A DNA stretch of 64,000 nt from CAVWSM01 sp963799425 (GTDB lineage Bacteria > Actinomycetota > Actinomycetes > Jiangellales > Jiangellaceae): positions 62,001 to 126,000 of the forward strand of contig CAWCXA010000011.1 of the NCBI GenBank assembly GCA_963799425.1, given 5' to 3'. The translations under genes and the position numbers were made by a program. The notes under the pieces are model-generated. The model made no database searches, had not been told where the DNA came from, and saw only the letters and a program-made list of their open reading frames with translations. This document shows, in pieces, positions 26,960 to 34,332 of this stretch (position 1 is the stretch's first letter; every line of letters starts with the position of its first letter).

Positions 26960-26988
26960 GAGGGCGGGCCGGTCATGGGCCCGCCCTC
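26960..26988. terminator. 11-bp GC hairpin after rpmA
   Basis: GAGGGCGGGCC at 26960-26970 pairs with GGCCCGCCCTC at 26978-26988 around a 7-base loop, 31 bases after the rpmA stop. It lacks a T-run. It may partly terminate ribosomal-protein transcription before obg. Confidence 0.6.
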
Positions 26989-27028
26989 GCTGTCATTGTC
27001 GAGGACCAGAGACGAAGGAGGAACCGTC

Positions 27029-28390
27029 ATGGCGATCCCGACCTTCGTCGACCGCGTCACGCTGCATCTGATCGCGGGCAACGGCGGCAACGGCGTGGCC
27101 TCGGTGCACCGCGAGAAGTTCAAGCCGCTCGGCGGCCCGGACGGCGGCAACGGCGGCCGCGGCGGTGACGTGGTCCTGGTCGTAGACCCCCAGACAACGA
27201 CATTGCTCGACTACCACCGCTCGCCGCACCGCCGGGCCACAAACGGCGCACAGGGTGCGGGCGACGACCGCAACGGTGCCAACGGCCAGGACCTGCTGCT
27301 GCCGGTGCCCGACGGCACCGTAGTCTCGACGCCCGGCGGCGATGTGCTGGTCGACCTTGTCGGTGAGGGCACCTCGTTCGTCGTCGCGCAGGGTGGGCGT
27401 GGTGGGCTCGGTAACGCTGCCTTGGCGTCATCCAAGCGCAAGGCGCCGGGCTTTGCCCTCAAGGGTGAGCCGGGGGAGAGCCACGACGTCGTCATCACTC
27501 TCAAGACGGTGGCGGATGTCGGCCTCGTGGGCTTCCCGAGCGCAGGCAAGTCAAGCCTCATCGCCGCCATCTCCGCGGCGCGACCCAAGATCGCCGACTA
27601 TCCGTTCACGACGCTGGTGCCCAACCTCGGCGTGGTGGAGGCGGGCGACGTCCGTTTCACCGTGGCCGACGTGCCGGGCCTCATCGAGGGAGCCAGCGAA
27701 GGCAAGGGCCTCGGGCACGACTTCCTCCGGCACATCGAGCGCTGCAAGGTGCTCGTGCACGTCATCGACTGCGCCACCATCGAACCCGGTCGCGATCCGC
27801 TCTCCGACCTCGACGTCATCGAGGCCGAGCTCGCGGCTCACGGCGGGCTCGAGGACCGGCCGCGGCTGGTCGTGCTCAACAAGGTCGACGTGCCGGAAGC
27901 GCGTGAGCTCGCGGAGTTCGTACGACCTGATCTCGCAGCCCGCGGCCTGGACTCGTACGAAGTCTCCGCCGCGACGCACGCGGGTCTGCGTGAGCTGACG
28001 TTCGCGCTGGCTCGCATCGTGGCGGCGGCCAGAGCTGCCGAACCGCCCCGCGAGGCCACGCGCATCGTCATCCGACCGGCGGCCCTCGACGACAGCGGAT
28101 TCACTGTCACGCGTGAGGGCGGCGGTTTCCGCGTTCGCGGCGCCAAGCCGGAGCGCTGGGTGCGCCAGACCGACTTCAGCAACGATGAAGCCGTCGGCTT
28201 CCTCGCTGACCGGCTGGCGCGGCTTGGTGTCGAGGAACAGCTCGTCGCCAAGGGTGCACAGCCAGGCGACGCAGTGTTCATCGGTCCCGAGGACAATGCA
28301 GTGGTGTTCGACTGGGAGCCGACCTTGCAGGCCGGCGCTGAGCTGCTCTACGGCCCACGGGGCAGCGATCCACGACTCGAAGGACGTTGA
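27029..28390 (+). CDS. obg: GTPase Obg
   Basis: A 453-residue ribosome-associated GTPase. The Gly-rich Obg domain is N-terminal (GGNGGNGVASVHRE and similar), the G1 loop GFPSAGKSS is near residue 170, with G3 DVPGL and G4 NKVD. An actinobacterial C-terminal OCT domain ends in ERWVRQTDFSNDEAVGFL and following residues. The ATG at 27029 follows GAAGGAGGAA. In-frame sequence reaching back through rpmA is not part of the protein. Confidence 0.97.
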   Translation: MAIPTFVDRVTLHLIAGNGGNGVASVHREKFKPLGGPDGGNGGRGGDVVLVVDPQTTTLLDYHRSPHRRATNGAQGAGDDRNGANGQDLLLPVPDGTVVSTPGGDVLVDLVGEGTSFVVAQGGRGGLGNAALASSKRKAPGFALKGEPGESHDVVITLKTVADVGLVGFPSAGKSSLIAAISAARPKIADYPFTTLVPNLGVVEAGDVRFTVADVPGLIEGASEGKGLGHDFLRHIERCKVLVHVIDCATIEPGRDPLSDLDVIEAELAAHGGLEDRPRLVVLNKVDVPEARELAEFVRPDLAARGLDSYEVSAATHAGLRELTFALARIVAAARAAEPPREATRIVIRPAALDDSGFTVTREGGGFRVRGAKPERWVRQTDFSNDEAVGFLADRLARLGVEEQLVAKGAQPGDAVFIGPEDNAVVFDWEPTLQAGAELLYGPRGSDPRLEGR

Positions 28391-28396
28391 CTCCCG

Positions 28397-29527
28397 TTGA
28401 CGCAGCACACCCGTGAGCCGGTCGCGGCCGCTCGCCGTGTTGTCGTCAAGGTTGGCTCGGCGTCACTGACCACGGTCGACGGTGGTCTCGATCCGGATCG
28501 CTTGCAGGCGCTGGTCGATTCGCTTGCCGCGCTTCGTGCGGATGGCCGCGATGTCGTGCTTGTTTCGTCTGGCGCGATCGCGGCTGGGCTCGCTCCGCTG
28601 GCTCTGCGGCGGCGACCAAGAGACCTTGCCTCGCAGCAGGCGGCCGCGAGTGTCGGTCAGGGTTTGTTGGTGGCGCGCTACACAGCGGCCTTCGCCACGT
28701 ACGGACTCACTGTCGGGCAGGTGCTGCTCACCGTCGATGATGTGACCAGGCGCGCGCACTATCGCAACGCCTACCGCACCCTTCACCGGTTGCTCGACCT
28801 CGGCGTCGTTCCTGTCGTCAACGAGAACGACACCGTTGCCACGCATGAGATCCGGTTCGGCGACAACGACCGCCTGGCCGCGCTCGTCGCGCAGCTCGTA
28901 CACGCCGACCTGCTGGTGCTGCTGTCTGACGTCGATGCGTTGTACGACAAGGACCCGCGCGACCCCGGGGCGGTGCCCGTCGAGGTGGTCGACGATGTCG
29001 AGCTCTTGCCCGGGGTGACGCTGGGCTCGACCGGCTCCGCCGGTATCGGTACGGGAGGCATGGTCACCAAGGTCGAGGCTGCGCGGATCGCCACGGGCTC
29101 GGGTGTCGAGGTGGTGCTCACGTCTGCGGCGAAGGCGAGGGATGCGCTGGCGGGTGCCCCGGTAGGGACGTGGTTCCGGCCTCGGGCGCAGCGCGCACGC
29201 ACGCGATTGCTATGGCTCGCGTATGCCACCGAGGGGCGCGGCCGGCTGCACCTCGACGACGGTGCGGTGCGCGCGGTGGTCGCGCGACGCAAGTCGTTGC
29301 TGCCGGCTGGCATCACCGACGTCGACGGCGTGTTCGTCGCGGGCGATCCCGTCGACTTGGTCGACCCGTCGGGGCGCGCGGTCGCGCGTGGTCTCGTCAA
29401 CTATGGCTCGGCCGAGCTGCCCGGCCTGCTCGGCCGGGACACCCGCGACCTGGCCCGTGAGCTTGGCCGCGAGTACGAGCGGGAGGTCGTGCACCGCGAC
29501 GACCTCGTGGTGCTCGTCCGCGAGTGA
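28397..29527 (+). CDS. proB: Glutamate 5-kinase
   Basis: A 376-residue enzyme that phosphorylates glutamate, the first step of proline synthesis. The amino-acid-kinase fold starts RRVVVKVGSASLT and includes VSSGAIAAG and VNENDTV; a PUA domain forms the C-terminal third (about residues 280-365). The TTG start at 28397 lies six bases after the obg stop, which implies coupling. The partner proA is downstream past one small gene. Confidence 0.96.
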   Translation: MTQHTREPVAAARRVVVKVGSASLTTVDGGLDPDRLQALVDSLAALRADGRDVVLVSSGAIAAGLAPLALRRRPRDLASQQAAASVGQGLLVARYTAAFATYGLTVGQVLLTVDDVTRRAHYRNAYRTLHRLLDLGVVPVVNENDTVATHEIRFGDNDRLAALVAQLVHADLLVLLSDVDALYDKDPRDPGAVPVEVVDDVELLPGVTLGSTGSAGIGTGGMVTKVEAARIATGSGVEVVLTSAAKARDALAGAPVGTWFRPRAQRARTRLLWLAYATEGRGRLHLDDGAVRAVVARRKSLLPAGITDVDGVFVAGDPVDLVDPSGRAVARGLVNYGSAELPGLLGRDTRDLARELGREYEREVVHRDDLVVLVRE

Positions 29528-29637
29528 CCGAGGTGTCGCTGGCAATCTCCATTTGTCCACCGATTGGGCGAAACCGGCCGTCACGGTCCGTGAGATCTGC
29601 TTGGCTGTTCGCCAGGGGTTCGACCCTGGGGGGTGAC

Positions 29638-29985
29638 GTGACAGCGACGCACCGTACTCGCTATTGGCACGTCACACTGACTCTCGCAGGCGCAGAACAA
29701 TCCCTCGCCGACGTCGAGCGCGGTCTTTGCCAGCTGGCCGACCAACACCCCTTCCTGCTCGCCGGCCGATACGCCGCCTCCCGTGCCGAGATCTCCTACT
29801 GGGAGGAAGCGCGCGACGCCGACCAAGCATCGGCACTCGCACTAGGCATGTGGGAGGCGCATCGCGCGGTGGCCGCGCTGCCCGACTGGCAGGTGGTGGG
29901 GCTCGAGGTGCACGAACGTGAAGCCTTTCGGGACCGCAGCCATGAGCGACGCGGGTTGGCGACGGGCGAGCTCCGACCGTTTTGA
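29638..29985 (+). CDS. Small conserved hypothetical protein between proB and proA
   Basis: A 115-residue soluble protein, starting GTG (MTATHRTRYWHVTLTLAG) after a strong GGGGGG-type purine run. It alternates beta strands and helices (YWHVTLTLAG, AISYWEEARDAD-like core with SRAEISYWEEA, then DWQVVGLEVHERE), resembling small ferredoxin-fold proteins. I recognise it only as an actinobacterial hypothetical; its place inside the proline block may reflect only gene order. Confidence 0.65.
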   Translation: MTATHRTRYWHVTLTLAGAEQSLADVERGLCQLADQHPFLLAGRYAASRAEISYWEEARDADQASALALGMWEAHRAVAALPDWQVVGLEVHEREAFRDRSHERRGLATGELRPF

Positions 29986-30047
29986 ACTCCCGCCGCAGCC
30001 GCCGTCTTGGCAGCTGGGCGGCCCGGCACCAGGGGCCGCCGGACTCG

Positions 30048-30053
30048 TATCCT
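30048..30053 (+). promoter_or_regulatory. Putative -10 box of a leaderless proA transcript
   Basis: TATCCT ends 7 bases before the proA ATG at 30061, with no ribosome site between. Confidence 0.4.
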
Positions 30054-30060
30054 GGATCAC

Positions 30061-31323
30061 ATGACCGCAGATCTTGCGACCCCTGTCTTGGACGCCGCTC
30101 GCCGGGCGCGTGCGGCGGCCACCGACCTGGCCGTGCGGTCGACCGGCGAGAAGGACGCTGCGCTGCGGGCGATGGCGGATGCGCTGGAGGCCGCTACCAG
30201 CGACATCCTCGCCGCCAACGCCGACGATGTGGCTCGGGCTGACGAGTCTGGGGTCGACCCGGCGGTCATCGATCGTTTGCGGCTGGACGCGTCGCGGATC
30301 GCCGCCATGGCCAACGGTCTGCGCCAGGTAGCCGCGCTGTCCGACCCGGTGGGCGAGGTCGTACGTGGTTACCGACTGCCCAACGGGCTCGACGTCTCGC
30401 AGGTGCGAGTGCCATTCGGAGTCGTTGGCATCATCTACGAGAGCCGCCCCAATGTGACGGCCGATGCCGCCGGACTGTGCCTCAAGAGCGGCAATGCCGT
30501 GCTGCTGCGCGGCTCGTCATCGGCACTCGCCTCCAACGAGGCCATCGTCCGAGTCCTGCGCTCCGCCATCGTTGACACGGGACTGCCGGCCGACGCGGTG
30601 CAACTGGTCGCGGGCGCGGGGCATGAGCCGGCCAAGCATCTGATGCGGGCTCGCGGACTGGTCGACGTGCTCATCCCGCGCGGAGGCGCGGGGTTGATCC
30701 GCAGCGTGGTCGACGAGTCGACGGTGCCGGTGATCGAGACAGGTGTGGGCAACTGCCACGTCTACGTGGACGCTGACGCAGACCTCGCGATGGCGTTGGA
30801 GATCCTGCTCAATTCCAAGACGCAACGGACGAGTGTCTGTAATGCCGCCGAGACGCTGCTGGTGCACGAAGCCGTTGCCGACGCGTTTCTCCCGGTTGCG
30901 CTGGGCGCGTTGCGCGATGCCGGTGTCACAGTGCACGGCGACGCGCGCGTCCAGTCCTACGACGACGGCGTGGTGCCGGCCACGGGCGAGGACTGGGACG
31001 TCGAGTACCTCTCGCTCGACATTGCCGCTGCGGTTGTGCCATCTCTCGAAGCAGCCGTGGAACACATCCGGGAGCATGGCAGCGGCCATACCGAGGCGAT
31101 CGTCACGCGTTCGCACCCGGCCGCACGCCGCTTCGCCGCGACCGTCGACTCGGCTGCGGTGATGGTCAACGCGTCGACGAGATTCACCGACGGTGAAGAA
31201 CTCGGCTTCGGCGCAGAGATCGGCATCTCGACGCAAAAGCTGCACGCCCGTGGCCCTATGGGCCTGCGTGAGCTGACGTCGACCACGTACGTCATCACCG
31301 GCGACGGCCAAGTGCGTCGCTGA
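30061..31323 (+). CDS. proA: Glutamate-5-semialdehyde dehydrogenase
   Basis: A 420-residue NADPH-dependent reductase of gamma-glutamyl phosphate, the second step of proline synthesis. Landmarks are the GVVGIIYESRPNVTADAAGLCLKSGN block, the active-site Cys in the SKTQRTSVCNAAETLLVH motif, and GFGAEIGISTQKLHARGPMG near the C-terminus. The start at 30061 matches the family; an ATG 54 bases upstream would add an unrelated extension. Confidence 0.96.
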   Translation: MTADLATPVLDAARRARAAATDLAVRSTGEKDAALRAMADALEAATSDILAANADDVARADESGVDPAVIDRLRLDASRIAAMANGLRQVAALSDPVGEVVRGYRLPNGLDVSQVRVPFGVVGIIYESRPNVTADAAGLCLKSGNAVLLRGSSSALASNEAIVRVLRSAIVDTGLPADAVQLVAGAGHEPAKHLMRARGLVDVLIPRGGAGLIRSVVDESTVPVIETGVGNCHVYVDADADLAMALEILLNSKTQRTSVCNAAETLLVHEAVADAFLPVALGALRDAGVTVHGDARVQSYDDGVVPATGEDWDVEYLSLDIAAAVVPSLEAAVEHIREHGSGHTEAIVTRSHPAARRFAATVDSAAVMVNASTRFTDGEELGFGAEIGISTQKLHARGPMGLRELTSTTYVITGDGQVRR

Positions 31324-31359
31324 CGCGCGCTGGCCACCTCACCGCTAGGCTTTGCGGCC

Positions 31360-31506
31360 ATGACCGCGACCGCGCTGATTGCCGCCGAGGCGACCCATGT
31401 GGAGAGAGACACCAACCCCGAGGTCTGGGGCATCGGCGCCCTCGTGATCCTGTTCGTTCTGCTGCTGATCACGATCACGTTCGGTAAGGGGCGTCCCAAC
31501 GCGTGA
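31360..31506 (+). CDS. 48-residue single-pass membrane protein
   Basis: A short gene starting MTATALIAAEATHVERDTN and ending with one membrane helix (about residues 24-42, GIGALVILFVLLLITITFG) and a basic tail KGRPNA. It lies in the 199-base gap between proA and nadD, where actinobacteria often carry such a small protein. A TAGGCT box ends 8 bases before the ATG, suggesting a leaderless message. Function unknown. Confidence 0.7.
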   Translation: MTATALIAAEATHVERDTNPEVWGIGALVILFVLLLITITFGKGRPNA

Positions 31507-31522
31507 CGCGGCCGGGGCAGCG

Positions 31523-32131
31523 GTGACCGAGCCCAGCGCCGCGAGCCGGCGGCGCGTCGGCATCATGGGCGGCACGTTCGACCCCATCCACCACGGGCAC
31601 CTGGTCGCCGCGAGCGAGGTGCAGGCCTGGTTCGCCCTCGATGAGGTGGTCTTCGTCCCGACCGGGCAGCCCTGGCAGAAGGTGACCCGCTCGGTGTCGA
31701 CAGCCGAGGACCGCTACCTCATGACCGTCATTGCCACCGCGTCAAACCCTCGGTTCTCGGTCAGTCGGGTCGACATCGACCGCGGCGGGCAGACCTACAC
31801 GGTGGACACGCTCCGCGACCTGCACGCGCAGCGAGGCGATGCCGACTTCTACTTCATCACCGGCGCCGACGCGCTCGAAAGGATCCTGACCTGGCGCGAC
31901 GTCGACGAGCTGTTCGAACTTGCTCATTTCGTCGGATGTACGCGCCCAGGCCACACGCTTTCCACCGACGGCCTGCCCGGTGACCGGGTCACGCTGGTGG
32001 AGATCCCGGCGCTGGCGATCTCCTCCACCGAGTGCCGCGAACGGTCTCGCGCCGGTCAGCCAATCTGGTACCTCGTGCCGGACGGCATCGTGCAGTACGT
32101 CAGCAAGCGTCGCCTCTACACCGAGACGTGA
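31523..32131 (+). CDS. nadD: Nicotinate-nucleotide adenylyltransferase
   Basis: A 202-residue enzyme of NAD synthesis that adenylates nicotinate mononucleotide. The nucleotidyltransferase signature GGTFDPIHHGHLVAA is near residue 17 and the C-terminal ISSTECRERSRAGQPIWYLVP motif is present. The GTG start lies 16 bases after the small membrane-protein stop. rsfS follows, the standard order. Confidence 0.96.
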   Translation: MTEPSAASRRRVGIMGGTFDPIHHGHLVAASEVQAWFALDEVVFVPTGQPWQKVTRSVSTAEDRYLMTVIATASNPRFSVSRVDIDRGGQTYTVDTLRDLHAQRGDADFYFITGADALERILTWRDVDELFELAHFVGCTRPGHTLSTDGLPGDRVTLVEIPALAISSTECRERSRAGQPIWYLVPDGIVQYVSKRRLYTET

Positions 32132-32173
32132 GATCCTGGGGTCGTCTCGTGAAGCCGCACGGAAGGTAGCCAG

Positions 32174-32581
32174 TTGCCCGCAACACCCCGGGCCATCGAG
32201 CTCGTGACCGCCGCAGCCGAAGCCGCTGCCGACAAGCTGGCCGACGACATCGTCGCCTACGACGTCACCGAGCACTTCGCGATCACCGACGCGTTCCTGC
32301 TCTGCTCCGCACCCAACGACCGCCAGGTCAAGTCGATCGTCGACGCCATCGAGGATCGGTTGCGCACGCTGGGCGCCAAGGTGGCCCGCCGTGAGGGCGA
32401 GCGGGAGGGTCGCTGGGTGCTGCTCGACTTCGTGGAGATCGTCGTGCACGTGCAGCACTCGGAGGAGCGGGTGTTCTACGCGCTCGAGCGGCTCTGGAAG
32501 GACAGCCCCATCATCCCGTTGCCCGACACGGTCCGGGTCGGGCGGTCGGCGAGCGCTGACCGGGGCGGCTCAGGATTGTGA
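32174..32581 (+). CDS. rsfS: Ribosome silencing factor RsfS
   Basis: A 135-residue protein that binds L14 and blocks subunit joining in nutrient limitation. Core motifs are DVTEHFAITDAFLLCSAPNDRQ, shown here in part as ITDAFLLCSAPNDRQV, then GEREGRWVLLDFVEIVVHV and a C-terminal LERLWKD helix. The TTG start follows GAAGG. Its TGA overlaps the GTG of the next gene (GTGA), so translation is coupled. Confidence 0.95.
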   Translation: MPATPRAIELVTAAAEAAADKLADDIVAYDVTEHFAITDAFLLCSAPNDRQVKSIVDAIEDRLRTLGAKVARREGEREGRWVLLDFVEIVVHVQHSEERVFYALERLWKDSPIIPLPDTVRVGRSASADRGGSGL

Positions 32582-33240
32582 GCCCTTTCAATCCGCCCGA
32601 CTTTCGTTCGCGTCGGGTCGTGCTGTGGCGGCACGGCCGTACGGAATGGAACTATGCCGGGCGTTTTCAGGGCCAGGAGGACATCGACCTCGACGAGACC
32701 GGCCGGGAGCAGGCTGTCCGCTCTGGGCGACTGCTGGCTTCGCTCGAGCCCGACGCCATCGTCAGCTCCGACCTGCGCCGCGCGCAGGACACGGCCGCCG
32801 CTCTCGCCGCCCTGGTGGACCTGCCGGTCAAGCTCGACCCCCGGTTGCGGGAGACCTACGCCGGTGAGTGGCAGGGGTTGACCGGGCCGGAGATCGCCGA
32901 GCAGTTCCCGGCCGACTACGCCGCCTGGCGGGCCGGCGACCCCGAGCTGCACGTCGGCGGCGGTGAGAGCCGCAAAGAGGTCGCCGACCGGCTGGCGGCG
33001 GCGGTGGCAGACGCCGCGGCCGCCTTGGGTCCCGGCCAGCTGGCGGTCCTGGTGACGCACGGCGGCGCCGCGCGGCTTGGGATGGCCAAACTGGTCGGTC
33101 TTCCGCTGGAGCGGTTCACCAACCTAGGCGGGCTGGCCAACTGCTCGTGGTCGCTGTTGTCCGAGTCGGCGCACGGCTGGGTGCTCGTGGAGCACAACGC
33201 GGGCACGCTTCCGATGGCCGTCACTATCGAGGAAGGCTGA
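32578..33240 (+). CDS. Histidine phosphatase family protein (phosphoglycerate mutase-like)
   Basis: A 220-residue enzyme of the branched histidine phosphatase family. The catalytic RHG motif is in VLWRHGRTEWNYAGRFQG, with the proton-donor block LRETYAGEWQGLTG and the second His in VTHGGAARLG. This gene regularly follows rsfS in actinobacteria. The substrate is unknown; a phosphorylated sugar or 3-phosphoglycerate-derived compound is possible. It ends the housekeeping operon, and the tRNA-Ala follows. Confidence 0.9.
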   Translation: MSPFNPPDFRSRRVVLWRHGRTEWNYAGRFQGQEDIDLDETGREQAVRSGRLLASLEPDAIVSSDLRRAQDTAAALAALVDLPVKLDPRLRETYAGEWQGLTGPEIAEQFPADYAAWRAGDPELHVGGGESRKEVADRLAAAVADAAAALGPGQLAVLVTHGGAARLGMAKLVGLPLERFTNLGGLANCSWSLLSESAHGWVLVEHNAGTLPMAVTIEEG

Positions 33241-33406
33241 TACCGCGCGGGGGTTGGGAATGACCACGTTCAGCAGGACTTTCCCCGCATCGCGAGGCCT
33301 GCTTGTCTAGTGGTGCGGGGCAAATCCTTGTGGTGGGCGGTGGGCCCCGGGGGATTTCGTCGGGTCGCGAGGCCTCGGGTACAGTAGGCGAGCCCGAAAG
33401 GGCACC

Positions 33407-33479
33407 GGGGCTGTGGCGCAGCTGGTAGCGCACCTCCATGGCATGGAGGGGGTCAGGGGTTCGAGTCCCCTCAGCTCCA
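33407..33479 (+). tRNA. tRNA-Ala (anticodon GGC)
   Basis: A 73-base tRNA. The acceptor arms GGGGCTG and CAGCTCC pair with one G-U, the D arm is GCGCAGCTGGTAGCGC, the anticodon stem CCTCC/GGAGG encloses ATGGCAT with anticodon GGC, and the T arm is AGGGGTTCGAGTCCCCT. CCA is not encoded. A TACAGT box at 33380-33385 is a plausible -10. Confidence 0.97.
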
Positions 33480-33609
33480 CCCGTATCACCGCGGTTCAAC
33501 CCGCATCCTCAGTTCCGTCGTGCCAGGTCGCGCGGTACTCCTCGGACCTTCCTCGATCGCCTTCCCTATTCGGTGGCGCCCGTAGTCCGGAGTGCCCGAG
33601 GATGCCGTG

Positions 33610-34215
33610 ATGACGACTTCGGATGCGAGTGAACCCGTCCCGACGCGCTGGACGAAGTCGACCGTGTACCGCGACATGTGGGTCGACCCGGACGACGACC
33701 CGCGCGAAACCGATGTCGGGGCCGTCGATGAACGCGGCATACTCCTCGACTATCTGGGCCATTACCGGCTGACGCTCGAGATGAAGTGCGCCGACCTGGA
33801 CGCCGAGCAGCTTGCCCAGCGATCCGTCCCACCATCCACGATGTCCCTGCTCGGGCTGGTCCGGCATCTGACCGAGGGGGAGCGACACCTTCGCCGGGTC
33901 ATGGCCGGCGAGGACGCACCGAAGTTGTACTGCACCGATGAGGACCGTGACGGCGACTTTAACGGCGCGATCGCCGACCCGGCCGTCGTGGCGGACGCCT
34001 GGCGGCAATGGCGGGCCGAGGTAGAGCTGACCGACCAGTTCATTGCCGGAGTCGCCGACCTCGGCACCTGGAACGCCGGCGTCTCCGACCTCGGCCCCGA
34101 CGGGGCGGACCTGCAGCTTCGCGACATGCTGGTGGCGCAGATCGCCGAGTACGCGCGGCACTGCGGCCACGCCGATCTCCTGCGCGAGCGCATCGACGGC
34201 CGCGTCGGCCAGTAA
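33610..34215 (+). CDS. DinB-like (DUF664) family protein
   Basis: A 201-residue four-helix-bundle protein of the DinB/DUF664 group. It has the family's DYLGHYRLTLEMKCADLD N-terminal helix, LLGLVRHLTEGERH with the putative metal-binding His residues, and a C-terminal HCGHADLLRERIDGRVGQ helix with the third metal His. Members are often thiol transferases or of unknown function. The ATG at 33610 follows CGAGGATG; GTG 33592 is an alternative. Confidence 0.85.
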   Translation: MTTSDASEPVPTRWTKSTVYRDMWVDPDDDPRETDVGAVDERGILLDYLGHYRLTLEMKCADLDAEQLAQRSVPPSTMSLLGLVRHLTEGERHLRRVMAGEDAPKLYCTDEDRDGDFNGAIADPAVVADAWRQWRAEVELTDQFIAGVADLGTWNAGVSDLGPDGADLQLRDMLVAQIAEYARHCGHADLLRERIDGRVGQ

Positions 34216-34332
34216 GCGCCCTCGACGGGGGACTGGAGCAGCGGCAGAAAGTCAGCAACAGTCCTGACGCGAGCGGCAGCCGGACGCAGCGATCAGCAGC
34301 GCTCAGGCCTTCGGTGGCTCACGCCGCTCGTT

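Noticed and set aside
26510..27028. An upstream extension of Obg through L21 and L27
   Set aside because: Ser/Arg-rich shadow frame; the family start MAIPTFVDRV with a strong GGAGG site is at 27029.
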